From NCBI RefSeq assembly GCF_018326005.1, contig NZ_AP021903.1, forward strand, positions 5,949,501 through 6,013,500: DNA of 64,000 nt, in the 5' to 3' direction. The notes under the pieces are model-generated. The model had not been told where the DNA came from and searched no databases. It saw only the letters and a list, made by a program, of their open reading frames with translations. Of this stretch, positions 18,188-27,751 are shown in pieces. The stretch comes from Pseudomonas sp. Seg1 (GTDB taxonomy: Bacteria; Pseudomonadota; Gammaproteobacteria; Pseudomonadales; Pseudomonadaceae). A program made the translations under genes and the position numbers. Numbering within the stretch: the first letter of the stretch is position 1; every line of letters begins with the position of its first letter.

Positions 18188-20290
18188 TCAAAGATCGTTG
18201 TAGAAAGGCAGCAACGGGCCTTCTTCCGGACGTCGACCTTCCGCGCCATACGGCTTGAGATTGAGTAACGCGTCCGTCGCCTGGCGGGTGGTGACCTTCG
18301 GACTCGCCGGACGTTGGGTCACGGCGTTTTCATCGCCGACGTGGCCCTGCGGGATCACCAGCGACGGGTGATCGAACGGCGCCCGTTCCCACGCTACACG
18401 CGGGTCGGTCAGGCCGACTTCCATGAATTTCACCAGTGCATCGATCTCGTCCGTAGTCAGGTTGAGGCTGGTCATGTCCGGATCGAGGTTCGAGGTGTTG
18501 TGTTGATTCGCCGACGGATGCTCGAAACCGCTGGTGTTGTTCGAGTCCTCACCACGGCGGTCACCACCACGGTTGTAAAACTCCATGACTTGCTTGAGCG
18601 TCGCGCGGCTGCCGTTGTGGAAATACGGGCCGGTCAATGCAATGTTGCGCAAGGTCGGGGTCTTGAAGGCGCCGTCAACCGAATCGCGGAACCCGACATT
18701 GGGCTTGAGCGTGGCATCGCACGGGATGGCAGCGCTGAGCGGCGCTTCAAAAGTGCAAACGTCGACATCCAGCGGATCAGGAATGTTGCCGCCCTGCAGC
18801 ACCTTGTTGTATTGACGGCTGAATGACCATGGATTGCCCCAGGCATCGACGCCACCCAGGGCCAGATCTTCAGAGGTCGGCCGCACGCCGGTGTTGTAGA
18901 AACCGTTGTCATAAAGGGTCGTCAGATTGTCGGCCATGACCATCCGTTCGATGCGCTCACGCGGATGCATCAGCAGACGACTGGCGGCGTTGGTCAGTTC
19001 TGGCCCACCGTGGCAGTTGACGCATTTGCCCTTGCCAAGAAACAGGTTCATGCCTTCGACCTGCTGCGCGCTCATCGCGGTTGAGTCGCCTTGCAGGTAT
19101 GCATCGATCGGTGCCTGATCAGAAATCAACGTCGATTCGTACAGCTGAATCGCTAACCCGAAGAACAGCGGGAAGTTGGCTTCCATCTGTGTGTAAGGCG
19201 CGCCGCCCACCAGCACATTTTGCGTGGCGTTCCACAGGCGTGGCTGGAAGGCGTTCTTGATCAATTCGCGATAGGTCGGGCGCCGCGCGCCGGACACCGA
19301 AGCGAGTACGGAGTCGCTGGAGGAAATCCGCTGCTGTTTAAGCATCAACTGATCGAGCATACGCCGGCCAATGTCAGCAAAGGTGCGGCCGCCGCAGGAC
19401 ATTTCTACCGCACTGCCGGGCGGCCCCACTGCTTGCGAGGCGGCGGAGGCATCGTTGAGCGCCAGTCTGACTTTCGTCGCAACAGTGCTGCGCTCGCTGG
19501 TCACGTAAATCCCGGCGTCCGGATCACGATTGCCAAATGGCGAGAAACCGTTGAACACGTTGTTGGCCCGGCCGTCCCAGAAGTTGCGCACGTTGAACGC
19601 AGCGTTGATCACCGACGGCGCATTACGCCCGGTACTGCGGCGCACGTTGATGCCGCCGACCTGAAAGATACCGTCCGGCTGCTGGGTGCATTTGTCGAAG
19701 CGCGGTTGATTGGGTTTGACGAAATTGGCGTCGAACACACCTTGTGAGCCGACCACGTCGTCGGTCGAATAAACGATCGGTGAGTTGCGCTCCAGCGGAT
19801 TGCTCAGCACATGGGTCGGGAAGTCGGTTTTTTTCAGCGTGTAGTTCGGCCCGCCCTTGCCGCCGGACAGGGTCGCGTAGGACGCCACGTCACCGGGAAT
19901 GTCGGACGCCACAAACGGTTTATTGAAGATCGACGCGACGTTGGCGTTGGTGTGCGCCTGGCCGGGATTGAGCTGGTTGGTGATGCGGTGATCGACGCCA
20001 GCGTGGTAATGGCAGGATGCACACGCGGTGGCGCCATCACTGCCGACTTCCATGTCCCAGAACAGCGCTTTGCCAAGAAGGATCGCGGCGGAGCGGTTGA
20101 GTACATAGTCGGTCATCAGGTCAACCTTGCGCCCGCCTTCGGTTCCGGAGGGATCGGGCGGCACCATGCCACGCAATGATTGCAGGCTGGGGACTTCGGG
20201 TACCGGCGGATCCACTTCTGCGGGTGTCGCGGCCATCGCGCCGCAGGCAGTAAGTGCGAGGGTTAACCAGGCAAGTCGACAGATGTTCAT
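18188..20290 (-). CDS. Di-heme cytochrome c peroxidase-type protein, exported
   Basis: A 700-residue protein with two CXXCH heme sites: Cys90-Ala-Ser-Cys-His94 and Cys423-Val-Asn-Cys-His427. It belongs to the bacterial CcpA/MauG superfamily but is about twice the usual length, with long insertions between the hemes. The N-terminus is a signal sequence ending in LTACGAMA, which could be a lipobox (Cys16) or a Sec site after AMA. It should act in the periplasm or on the outer membrane as a peroxidase or substrate oxidase. ATG 20290 was preferred to GTG 20299 because AGGGTG lies 8 bases before it. A C-terminal block TLRNIALTGPYFHNGSRATL resembles the conserved MauG/CcpA closing region. The substrate is unknown. 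Confidence 0.85.
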   Translation of the reverse strand: MNICRLAWLTLALTACGAMAATPAEVDPPVPEVPSLQSLRGMVPPDPSGTEGGRKVDLMTDYVLNRSAAILLGKALFWDMEVGSDGATACASCHYHAGVDHRITNQLNPGQAHTNANVASIFNKPFVASDIPGDVASYATLSGGKGGPNYTLKKTDFPTHVLSNPLERNSPIVYSTDDVVGSQGVFDANFVKPNQPRFDKCTQQPDGIFQVGGINVRRSTGRNAPSVINAAFNVRNFWDGRANNVFNGFSPFGNRDPDAGIYVTSERSTVATKVRLALNDASAASQAVGPPGSAVEMSCGGRTFADIGRRMLDQLMLKQQRISSSDSVLASVSGARRPTYRELIKNAFQPRLWNATQNVLVGGAPYTQMEANFPLFFGLAIQLYESTLISDQAPIDAYLQGDSTAMSAQQVEGMNLFLGKGKCVNCHGGPELTNAASRLLMHPRERIERMVMADNLTTLYDNGFYNTGVRPTSEDLALGGVDAWGNPWSFSRQYNKVLQGGNIPDPLDVDVCTFEAPLSAAIPCDATLKPNVGFRDSVDGAFKTPTLRNIALTGPYFHNGSRATLKQVMEFYNRGGDRRGEDSNNTSGFEHPSANQHNTSNLDPDMTSLNLTTDEIDALVKFMEVGLTDPRVAWERAPFDHPSLVIPQGHVGDENAVTQRPASPKVTTRQATDALLNLKPYGAEGRRPEEGPLLPFYNDL

Positions 20291-20506
20291 GTGCTTCACC
20301 CTGACGGTTGTTGTCGTGAGTTCGCCGGGCGAGAGGCGTCGTGAAACAGCACAGGATTTCTCATGGGCGCCGGTTAATCAGCGCAGTGCAATTAATTGGC
20401 CACCCCGCAAAGAAACATTTTGAATCAATAAATCCGTGGGCCAGACACTGGCGGCTACCGTTTCTGCTGGGGAATCACCCCCAGTGTTGGGGACAGACTC
20501 CAGCAC

Positions 20507-20544
20507 AAAAAAAAACCGCTGCCCCCGAAGGAGCAGCGGTTTTT
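20507..20544. terminator. Terminator of acyl-CoA dehydrogenase copy 3 (bidirectional form)
   Basis: CCGCTGC (20516-20522) pairs with GCAGCGG (20533-20539), flanked by nine A on the left and five T on the right. On the minus strand it ends the dehydrogenase transcript 20 bases after its stop. Confidence 0.88.
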
Positions 20545-20563
20545 CAAAAGACCGCGTTAAGGC

Positions 20564-22369
20564 TTAGTAGCCCAGTGCGAAGTCTTCTTCTTTCATGTCC
20601 ATCAGGTTGTTGGCGCCCGACAGCATGGTGGCCACGTGGGTGCGGGTACGTGGCAGGATGCGCTGGAAGTAGAAGCGCGCGGTTTGCAGCTTGGCGGTGT
20701 AGAACGCTGAGTCGCCAGTGCCTTCTGCCAGTTTTTCGGCAGCCAGACGTGCCATGTCGGCCCAGAAGTAAGCCAGGCAGGCATAACCGGAGTACATCAG
20801 GTAGTCCACAGAGGCCGCGCCGACTTCTTCGCGATCTTTCATGGCGGCCATACCGACCTTCATGGTCAGCTCGCCCCACTCCTTGTTGATTGCCGCCAGC
20901 GGTGCGACGAACTCTTTGACGGCTTCGTTGCCTTCGTTGTTCTGGCAGAACTTGTGGACGATCTTGGTGAAGCCTTTCAGAGCCTCGCCTTGGGTCATCA
21001 GCACTTTACGGCCCAGCAGGTCGAGTGCCTGGATGCCGGTGGTGCCTTCGTACAGCATCGAAATGCGGCTGTCGCGAACGTTCTGCTCCATGCCCCACTC
21101 GGCGATGAAGCCGTGGCCGCCGTAGATCTGCACGCCGTGGTTGGCGGCTTCGAAGCCGACTTCGGTCATGAAGGCTTTGGCGATCGGCGTCATGAACGCC
21201 AGCAGTGCGTCGGCTTTCTTCTTCTCTTCTTCATCCACGCCGTACTTGACGATGTCGACCTGTTTGGCGGTGAAGTACACCATCGCACGGTTGCCTTCGG
21301 CGAATGCCTTCATGGTCAACAGCATGCGGCGTACGTCTGGGTGCACGATGATCGGGTCAGCGGCTTTGTCCGGCGCTTTCGGGCCAGTCAGGGAGCGCAT
21401 TTGCAGACGATCGCGAGCATATTTCAGGCCGCCCTGGAAGCCGATTTCGGCGTGGGCCAGACCTTGCAGGGCGGTACCCAGGCGAGCGGTGTTCATAAAG
21501 GTGAACATGCAGTTCAGGCCTTTGTTCGCCGGGCCGATCAGATAACCGGTGGCGCCGTCGAAGTTCATCACGCAAGTGGCGTTGCCGTGGATGCCCATCT
21601 TGTGTTCCAGCGAACCGCAGGTCACAGCGTTGCGTGCACCGACGGTGCCATCAGCGTTCGGCAGGAACTTTGGAACGATGAACAGGGAAATACCTTTGGT
21701 ACCAGCCGGTGCATCCGGCAGGCGAGCCAGCACGATGTGGACGATGTTGTCGGCCATGTCGTGTTCACCGGCCGAGATGAAGATCTTGGTGCCAGAGACT
21801 TTGTAGGAACCGTCGGCCTGAGGTTCGGCCTTGGTGCGCAGCATGCCCAGGTCGGTGCCGCAGTGCGGTTCGGTCAGGCACATGGTGCCGGTCCATTCGC
21901 CGGAGACCAGTTTGGTCAGATAGGCTTCTTGCTGCTCAGACGTGCCGTGCTCGGAGATGGTGTTCATCGCGCCGTGCGACAGGCCTGGGTACATGCCCCA
22001 CGACCAGTTGGCTTCGCCAACCATTTCGCTGACTGCCAGGCCCAGGGACTCAGGCAAGCCCTGACCACCGTGCTCGACGTCGTGCGCCAGGCTTGGCCAG
22101 CCGCCTTCGACGAATTGCTTGTAAGCCTCTTTAAAGCCAGTCGGGGTTTTCACGCCGGACTCGCTCCAGGTGCAACCTTCGAGGTCGCCCACGCGGTTCA
22201 GCGGCGCCAATACCTGCTCACAAAACTTGGCGCCTTCTTCGAGAATGGCGTCAACCATGTCCGGAGTTGCGTCTGCGCAAGCCGGAAGGCTCTGATAGTG
22301 CGCTTCGTAGCCGAGCAGTTCGTCACGAACGAAGCGAATATCACGCAAGGGGGCCTTGTAGTCAGGCAT
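20564..22369 (-). CDS. Acyl-CoA dehydrogenase, copy 3 of 3, with PsrA-type operator
   Basis: A 601-residue acyl-CoA dehydrogenase opening [18 protein letters not shown]. It has [13 protein letters not shown] in the central domain and the catalytic Glu in [17 protein letters not shown], with an extra C-terminal domain as in its paralogues. Beta-oxidation of long or medium acyl-CoA is the expected role. It is monocistronic by layout, with its own terminator. Two overlapping boxes of PsrA type lie 61-88 bases upstream of the ATG, so induction by long-chain fatty acids is likely. It resembles the P. aeruginosa FadE proteins encoded beside the bio cluster. Confidence 0.93.
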   Translation of the reverse strand: MPDYKAPLRDIRFVRDELLGYEAHYQSLPACADATPDMVDAILEEGAKFCEQVLAPLNRVGDLEGCTWSESGVKTPTGFKEAYKQFVEGGWPSLAHDVEHGGQGLPESLGLAVSEMVGEANWSWGMYPGLSHGAMNTISEHGTSEQQEAYLTKLVSGEWTGTMCLTEPHCGTDLGMLRTKAEPQADGSYKVSGTKIFISAGEHDMADNIVHIVLARLPDAPAGTKGISLFIVPKFLPNADGTVGARNAVTCGSLEHKMGIHGNATCVMNFDGATGYLIGPANKGLNCMFTFMNTARLGTALQGLAHAEIGFQGGLKYARDRLQMRSLTGPKAPDKAADPIIVHPDVRRMLLTMKAFAEGNRAMVYFTAKQVDIVKYGVDEEEKKKADALLAFMTPIAKAFMTEVGFEAANHGVQIYGGHGFIAEWGMEQNVRDSRISMLYEGTTGIQALDLLGRKVLMTQGEALKGFTKIVHKFCQNNEGNEAVKEFVAPLAAINKEWGELTMKVGMAAMKDREEVGAASVDYLMYSGYACLAYFWADMARLAAEKLAEGTGDSAFYTAKLQTARFYFQRILPRTRTHVATMLSGANNLMDMKEEDFALGY

Positions 22370-22429
22370 AGCGATAAACCTCTGCTGATGTAACCGGGAA
22401 TGAACGACCGTGTTGATTTGTTGTGACGG

Positions 22430-22457
22430 TCAAACAGTTGTTTGAAACATACGTTTA
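22430..22457. promoter_or_regulatory. Tandem PsrA-type operators upstream of acyl-CoA dehydrogenase copy 3
   Basis: CAAAC-AGTT-GTTTG (22431-22444), inside the perfect palindrome TCAAACAGTTGTTTGA, matches the published Pseudomonas PsrA motif [GC]AAAC-N2-4-GTTT[GC]. A second, GAAAC-ATAC-GTTTA (22444-22457), overlaps it by one base and misses only the last position. PsrA is the long-chain fatty acid-sensing repressor of beta-oxidation genes. Confidence 0.65.
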
Positions 22458-22595
22458 CGCCGAAATCTTGTCAAGCGTCGATCTTTTGCCGTTCGTCTTC
22501 ACAACTTTCAAACGCCGGACACAGCAAACCGCCATGCGCTCGAAGGAGCCACGGGCGATAGAAAAAGATTAGTTGAGGAAGAAGGACTTACAACG

Positions 22596-22622
22596 AAAAA
22601 CGCCGCGACAAGGCGCGGCGTT
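22596..22622 (-). terminator. Terminator of the 98-residue protein gene
   Basis: CGCCGCG (22601-22607) and CGCGGCG (22614-22620), extended by AA/TT, are followed on the minus strand by T5. It lies 24 bases after the stop. Confidence 0.85.
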
Positions 22623-22645
22623 CGGCATGCACAAAGCGAGAAATG

Positions 22646-22942
22646 TCAGGCGAAGGTGTCGATGATCGTACCGAGCACTTCATCGGAAGCCTTGGCGACT
22701 TTCGCGCCCAGTTCCACTTGAAACTTGCCCTGGGCCATCTCGACCATGTCACTGCCCAAGTCCATTTGCTGACTGCGATCGACGCCACGCAGGCGATCGA
22801 TCTGAGCCTCGGAAGACTGACTGCTGACCGAGCGTTCAATAGTGTTGTTGGCGATCTGGCTGGCCGCTTGATCGACACGGTTCTGCCCGGTCTGAATAGT
22901 GCTCAAACCAGCATAAAAAGCTGTGTTACCGGAGATTTCCAT
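22646..22942 (-). CDS. Conserved small protein of unknown function beside the bio operon
   Basis: A 98-residue protein. The N-terminal part (YAGLSTIQTGQNRVDQAASQIANNT) resembles the first helix of flagellar rod/hook/flagellin proteins, which use an A-x-x-G-x-x-x-x-Q-x-x-x-x-x-A-x-x-I-A-N pattern. The rest is predicted helical, with no motif I recognise. It has no signal peptide or membrane segment. The start at 22942 is preferred over 22954 because the latter has AAGG directly abutting the ATG. It has its own terminator and a 120-base upstream gap. A similar small gene sits at this place in P. aeruginosa as I recall. I do not assign a function. Confidence 0.7.
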   Translation of the reverse strand: MEISGNTAFYAGLSTIQTGQNRVDQAASQIANNTIERSVSSQSSEAQIDRLRGVDRSQQMDLGSDMVEMAQGKFQVELGAKVAKASDEVLGTIIDTFA

Positions 22943-23030
22943 GGGAGTTCTCATCCTTGGGAAGGATCAATGCGTGCCATTGAACCAGACGCGTCAGAAA
23001 AACACCCGTCAAAAACACTAATGGCACAGT

Positions 23031-23048
23031 GCCTGCCCATAGGCAGGC
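23031..23048 (-). terminator. Possible terminator of the bio operon
   Basis: GCCTGCC-CATA-GGCAGGC is a perfect 7-bp hairpin 14 bases past the bioD stop. No T-run follows directly, though T5 occurs ~20 bases later on the minus strand, so function is uncertain. Confidence 0.4.
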
Positions 23049-23062
23049 TTCATGGGTGAAAA

Positions 23063-23743
23063 CTAGTCAAGCAGATCCAATTGCAAATGCTCGGCAACCG
23101 CCTCGGCACTCAATGTCTTGAGTTTCGGCACGCGCCCCAGGCACGGCGCCGGAATCCGCTCGGCCAGCGTCGCCAGATTCTCCTCCAGCCGCGACGTCTT
23201 CGGATCGATGATGTTGGCCACCCACCCCGCCAGTTGCAGGCCATCACGCGCAATCGCCTCAGCCGTCAGCAACGCATGGCTGATACACCCCAGCCGCACA
23301 CCCACCACCAGAATCACCGGCAGCTTCAGCGCGATGGCCAGATCCGACAGATTGTCCTGATCCGCCAACGGCACCCGCCAGCCACCCGCGCCTTCGATCA
23401 GGGTGAAATCGGCATTCATCGCGAGAATCTCGCGCATCGGTACCAGCAATGATTGCACTGTCAGCGCCACGCCGGCTTCGCGCGCAGCCAGATGCGGCGC
23501 AATCGCCGGCTCGAAGGCCACGGGATTGACCTGTTGATAACTCAACGACAAAGAACACTCCGCCAACAGCGCCAGCGCATCGGAATTGCGTAACCCCTTG
23601 GGCGTCACCTCACAACCGGAGGCGACCGGTTTTCCCGCCGCCGTGCTCAACCCCGCCGAGCGCGCTGCGTGCAGCAATCCTGCGGCAACCGTGGTCTTGC
23701 CGACGTCGGTGTCAGTTCCAGTGATGAAATAGGCGGCGCTCAT
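23063..23743 (-). CDS. bioD: BioD, dethiobiotin synthetase
   Basis: A 226-residue ATP-dependent carboxylase. The P-loop GTDTDVGKT occupies residues 9-17, and [10 protein letters not shown] is the conserved DAPA-binding segment. It closes the ureido ring of dethiobiotin using CO2 and ATP. It is the last gene of the bioBFHCD cluster, and its start overlaps the bioC 3' end by four bases. No bioA is present in the window, as is usual in Pseudomonas. Confidence 0.96.
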   Translation of the reverse strand: MSAAYFITGTDTDVGKTTVAAGLLHAARSAGLSTAAGKPVASGCEVTPKGLRNSDALALLAECSLSLSYQQVNPVAFEPAIAPHLAAREAGVALTVQSLLVPMREILAMNADFTLIEGAGGWRVPLADQDNLSDLAIALKLPVILVVGVRLGCISHALLTAEAIARDGLQLAGWVANIIDPKTSRLEENLATLAERIPAPCLGRVPKLKTLSAEAVAEHLQLDLLD

Positions 23744-24551
23744 AAAGGTTTCTCCAACACGGCGTAGACCACCTGATAAGTCGCCGGCAAACCCGACGCC
23801 TCACGGAACCGCTCGTATGCCTCGACCAGGCCAAGTATCCGCGCCCGCCCGGTCAACCCGCCCGGTCGCCCGGGGTTCAGATTGTGCGCACCCAGCGCTT
23901 TCAACTCATGGGTCAGACTGCGCACATCCGGGTAATGCAGCACATGCGCCTGATTCTCCAGACTCACCGTGCGCAATCCACTGGCCGCACACAACTGCTC
24001 ATAGCGGGCGAACTCGCGGAAACGGTTGACGTGCACCAAGCCATCGACCTGACGCCAGCTATCACGCAATTCGTACAACGTTCCGACACAAAGACTAGCA
24101 AACGCGAAAATCCCCCCGGTTTCAGTACGCGAAACGCCTCACTGAGCACCGAATCAAACTCCGCACACCACTGCACCGCCAGGCTGGAGAAGATCAAATC
24201 GCAGGTGCCATCCTGCAATGGCAGACGCTCCGCATCACCGGCAATGAAATGCTCGGCGCCACCCAACGGACGGGCGTGTTCAAGCATGCCCTCGGCGATA
24301 TCCAGCGCCAGCCCCTGCCGCCCGGTGAATCGCTCAGCCAACGCACGGGTGAAGTAACCGGTGCCGCACCCCAGATCCATCCACCGCGATGGCGAAAAAC
24401 CTGCCGGCAAGCGTTGCAGCAATTGTGTACCGACATCACGTTGCAACTCGGCGACGCTGTCATAACTGGCCGCCGCGCGGGAGAAAGAGGCCGCCACCTG
24501 ACGCTTGTCAGGCAAGCCGCCGGGCAGCGCAACAAGGGACAAATCAGTCAT
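23740..24551 (-). pseudogene. bioC: BioC, malonyl-ACP O-methyltransferase, split by a one-base frameshift
   Basis: Two frames together encode a normal BioC. From ATG 24551 the first frame gives [19 protein letters not shown], the SAM motif [14 protein letters not shown] and FRVLKPGG. It then runs into [12 protein letters not shown] and stops near 23964, giving 195 residues. The expected continuation [21 protein letters not shown] lies in the next frame and runs to 23740. The switch falls in a run of six C on the plus strand (24112-24117; coding strand CCGGGGGGATT). Seven G would restore the frame. BioC methylates malonyl-ACP to start pimelate synthesis, so loss would block biotin synthesis unless the frame is restored or bypassed. 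A sequencing error, slippage or true loss cannot be told apart here. The neighbours bioH and bioD are intact and overlap it. Confidence 0.85.
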
Positions 24552-25275
24552 CACCGCACTCATGTAGAAAAGCCTGGATCGCACCCGCCACTCCATGGGG
24601 GTCCTCCAGAAGAAACGCATGGCTGGCCTGTTCGATCAGACCAATCTCGATATCCGGCAACAGCGCGAACAATTCGCCCGCCGCCTCCGCAGGCACCAGG
24701 CTGTCCTGCCCGGCGAACAGATGTAACTGCGGGCCGCGAAACGCCTGCAAGGCTTCACGGGTGTCCAGTTGCGCGAGCAATTCCAGCCCGGCCATCAACG
24801 CGGCCGGCGCAACGCTCGGCGCAGCGCCAAGCAGCAGTCGCGACAATCCGCGCGGGTCCTCGGCACCTTGGGCACACAGCAGGGAAAATCGCTTGAGGGT
24901 AAGCCGCGGATCAGCATTGCAACCGGCGAGAAAGCCATCGAACGTCTCGCCGGGCATCGCACTCGGCCATTGTTCGTGGGCGACAAAAGAAGGGTTGCTC
25001 GCCAGTGTCAGCAAACCGCAGCAACGTTCGCCACGGCGCGCCGCCAACTCGGAGGCGAGCATGCCGCCGAGCGACCAGCCACCGAGCCAGACATCTTGGG
25101 GAATGCGCTCATCAAGTACATCGAGCCAGTCCTGCACGTCGCTGGAGTCCAGCTCAGGCAACGGCTCGATATCGACGTTCAGGTGCTCGTCGAGCCCTTG
25201 CAATGCGGCGGCCAAGGGTTCCATCGGCGAAACGCCGAGGCCCCAGCCGGGCAGCAGGATCAGGCGATTACGCAT
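24544..25275 (-). CDS. bioH: BioH, pimeloyl-ACP methyl ester carboxylesterase
   Basis: A 243-residue alpha/beta hydrolase. Residues 8-14 are LPGWGLG, the nucleophile is Ser68 in GGWSLGG, the acid is Asp in FAGQDSLVP and the base is His in [10 protein letters not shown]. BioH removes the methyl group placed by BioC, ending pimeloyl-ACP synthesis. The start at 25275 ([11 protein letters not shown]) overlaps the bioF stop by 8 bases; a longer frame to 25302 lies within bioF and lacks family support. Confidence 0.93.
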   Translation of the reverse strand: MRNRLILLPGWGLGVSPMEPLAAALQGLDEHLNVDIEPLPELDSSDVQDWLDVLDERIPQDVWLGGWSLGGMLASELAARRGERCCGLLTLASNPSFVAHEQWPSAMPGETFDGFLAGCNADPRLTLKRFSLLCAQGAEDPRGLSRLLLGAAPSVAPAALMAGLELLAQLDTREALQAFRGPQLHLFAGQDSLVPAEAAGELFALLPDIEIGLIEQASHAFLLEDPHGVAGAIQAFLHECGDD

Positions 25276-26446
25276 GGCTTGGCTCCGACGACAGTTGGGC
25301 AAAGCAATCGGCCAGTCCTTCTAACAATAGCTGCACCTGCGCCTCGCTGTGGGCGGCGGTCAGAGTCACCCGCAGGCGCGCACTGCCAGCAGGCACGGTG
25401 GGCGGACGAATCGCCGTGACCATCAGCCCGCGTTCACGCAGCATCTGCGACAAACGCACCGCGCGCCCCGCATCACCGATCATGATTGGCTGGATCGGCG
25501 TGAAGCTGTCCATCAGTTCCAGACCAATCTGTTCGGCACCATGGCGGAACTGGCGGATCAGCGTCTGCAAATGTTCGCGACGCCAGTGTTCGCTGCGCAG
25601 CAGTTCCAGACTTTTCAGTGTCGCGCAGGCGAGCGCCGGTGGTTGGCTGGTGGTGTAAATGTACGGACGGGCGAACTGGATCAGGCTTTCAATCAGTTCT
25701 TCACTGCCAGCAACAAACGCGCCTGCCGTGCCGAACGCCTTGCCGAGGGTACCGACCAATACCGGCACATCCTCCAGGCTCAAACCGAAATGCTCGACAA
25801 TCCCGCCGCCATTGGCGCCCAGCGGGCCGAAGCCGTGGGCATCGTCGACCATCAGCCATGCGCCTTTGGCCTTGGCCTCAAGGGCCAGTGCCGGCAGGTC
25901 GGCAAGGTCGCCGTCCATGCTGAACACGCCATCGGTGACCACCAGCGTATTGCCGGTGGCTTTCTCAAGACGCTTGGCCAGACTCACCGCATCGTTATGC
26001 AGATAGCGATTGAATCTGGCGCCGGACAACAAGCCAGCATCCAGCAAAGAGGCGTGATTGAGACGGTCTTCCAGCACCGTATCGCCCTGCCCGACCAGCG
26101 CCGTGACCGCGCCGAGGTTGGCCATGTAGCCGGTAGTAAACAGCAGCGCACGCGGGCGCCCGGTGAGATCGGCCAGCGCTTCTTCCAGTGCGTGATGCGG
26201 GCCACTGTGGCCGATCACCAGATGTGAAGCGCCACCGCCCACGCCCCAGCGCTCGGCACCGGCGCGCCAGGCTTCGATCACTTGCGGGTGATTGGCCAGG
26301 CCCAGATAGTCGTTGTTGCAGAACGCCAGCAACGGCTGGCCGTCGACCACCACTTCGGGCCCTTGCGGGCTTTCAAGCAGTGGGCGCTGGCGGTAGAGGT
26401 TTTCGGCACGACGGGCAGCAAGGCGTGCGGCGAGATCGAAAGACAT
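25268..26446 (-). CDS. bioF: BioF, 8-amino-7-oxononanoate synthase
   Basis: A 392-residue PLP enzyme of the alpha-oxoamine synthase family. It shows [13 protein letters not shown] near the N-terminus, [21 protein letters not shown] with the cofactor aspartate, and the Schiff-base lysine in [13 protein letters not shown]. It condenses pimeloyl-ACP with L-alanine. The start at 26446 ([19 protein letters not shown]) is the family N-terminus. A REP pair separates it from bioB, so bioB and bioFHCD may be differentially expressed. Confidence 0.95.
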   Translation of the reverse strand: MSFDLAARLAARRAENLYRQRPLLESPQGPEVVVDGQPLLAFCNNDYLGLANHPQVIEAWRAGAERWGVGGGASHLVIGHSGPHHALEEALADLTGRPRALLFTTGYMANLGAVTALVGQGDTVLEDRLNHASLLDAGLLSGARFNRYLHNDAVSLAKRLEKATGNTLVVTDGVFSMDGDLADLPALALEAKAKGAWLMVDDAHGFGPLGANGGGIVEHFGLSLEDVPVLVGTLGKAFGTAGAFVAGSEELIESLIQFARPYIYTTSQPPALACATLKSLELLRSEHWRREHLQTLIRQFRHGAEQIGLELMDSFTPIQPIMIGDAGRAVRLSQMLRERGLMVTAIRPPTVPAGSARLRVTLTAAHSEAQVQLLLEGLADCFAQLSSEPSHA

Positions 26447-26478
26447 GCAGGCCTCGACTTTCATGTGACACAGATCCC

Positions 26479-26567
26479 TGTGGGAGCGAGCCTGCTCGCG
26501 AAGAGGCCTTTACATCCAACATCAACGTCGACTGAGGCACCGCTTCGCGAGCAGGCTCGCTCCCACA
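26479..26567. repeat. REP pair, CGAGCCTGCTCGCGAAG class, between bioB and bioF
   Basis: TGTGGGAGCGAGCCTGCTCGCGAAG (from 26479) and its reverse complement (CTTCGCGAGCAGGCTCGCTCCCACA, ending 26567) face each other across about 39 bases. Confidence 0.9.
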
Positions 26568-26605
26568 GGGGTTTTGCATTTCTTCAGGGGAATCCGAAGA
26601 GGTTT

Positions 26606-27661
26606 TTACACCGCCGCGTTGTAGAACTGCTCGCTGCTCTTCTGCTCCACCAGCGCCTGCTCGATCGCAGCCTGGTGCACTTCATCGGCGTGCTCTTCGC
26701 GGGCTTCCGGTTGAATGCCCAGGCGCGCGAACAACTGCATGTCCTTGTCGGCCTGCGGGTTGGCGGTGGTCAGCAACTTGTCACCGTAGAAAATCGAGTT
26801 GGCGCCGGCAAAGAACGCCAATGCCTGCATCTGCTCGTTCATCGCTTCGCGGCCGGCGGAAAGGCGTACATGGGATTGCGGCATGAGGATGCGCGCCACG
26901 GCGAGCATGCGGATGAAATCGAACGGGTCGATGTCTTCAGCGTTTTCCAGCGGCGTACCGGCGACTTTCACCAGCATGTTGATTGGCACCGACTCCGGGT
27001 GCTCCGGCAGGTTGGCCAACTGGATCAGCAGGTTGGCGCGGTCGTCCAGCGACTCACCCATGCCGAGAATGCCGCCGGAGCAGATCTTCATCCCCGACTC
27101 ACGCACGTAAGCCAGGGTCTGCAGGCGCTCGCTGTAAGTACGGGTGGTAATGATGCTGCCGTAGAACTCCGGCGACGTGTCGAGGTTGTGGTTGTAGTAA
27201 TCGAGCCCGGCCTTGGCCAGTGCTTCGGTCTGCTCCTGATCGAGACGACCTAGGGTCATGCAGGTTTCCAGGCCCATGGCTTTTACACCCTCGACCATTT
27301 TCAGCACGTACGGCATGTCTTTGGCCGAAGGATGTTTCCACGCTGCGCCCATGCAGAAACGGGTCGAACCAATGGCCTTGGCGCGAGCAGCCTCTTCGAG
27401 GACTTTCTGCACTTCCATCAACTTTTCTTTTTCCAGACCGGTGTTGTAGTGACCGGACTGTGGACAGTATTTGCAGTCTTCCGGGCAGGCGCCGGTCTTG
27501 ATCGACAACAGGGTCGACACCTGAACGCGGTTGGCGTCGAAATGCGCGCGATGCACCGTTTGCGCCTGGAACAGCAAGTCGTTGAATGGCTGTACGAACA
27601 ACGCTTTGACTTCGGCCAGTGACCAGTCGTGACGCAGGGTGGCGGTGGTGCTCGCGCTCAT
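26606..27661 (-). CDS. bioB: BioB, biotin synthase
   Basis: A 351-residue radical SAM enzyme. Cys59-x3-Cys63-x2-Cys66 in [12 protein letters not shown] binds the SAM [4Fe-4S] cluster; [12 protein letters not shown] and the later [10 protein letters not shown] are typical. It inserts sulfur into dethiobiotin. The start at 27661 ([13 protein letters not shown]) matches the family length; the longer frame to 27763 would run into the divergent comF. It is the first gene of the bio cluster, and its promoter must lie in the 90-base gap to comF. Confidence 0.96.
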   Translation of the reverse strand: MSASTTATLRHDWSLAEVKALFVQPFNDLLFQAQTVHRAHFDANRVQVSTLLSIKTGACPEDCKYCPQSGHYNTGLEKEKLMEVQKVLEEAARAKAIGSTRFCMGAAWKHPSAKDMPYVLKMVEGVKAMGLETCMTLGRLDQEQTEALAKAGLDYYNHNLDTSPEFYGSIITTRTYSERLQTLAYVRESGMKICSGGILGMGESLDDRANLLIQLANLPEHPESVPINMLVKVAGTPLENAEDIDPFDFIRMLAVARILMPQSHVRLSAGREAMNEQMQALAFFAGANSIFYGDKLLTTANPQADKDMQLFARLGIQPEAREEHADEVHQAAIEQALVEQKSSEQFYNAAV

Positions 27662-27751
27662 GGGTAGTTCCTTGGTTATGCTTGGCTGGCGCCGGGGAAA
27701 CGGAATACCCACAGGCGCTACACGGATGTTCGGCATATTTAAGGAAGAGTC

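Noticed and set aside
26479..26567. Regularly spaced palindromes as a CRISPR array
   Set aside because: Units occur as facing pairs scattered through intergenic gaps, not as direct repeats with equal spacers, and no cas gene is present.
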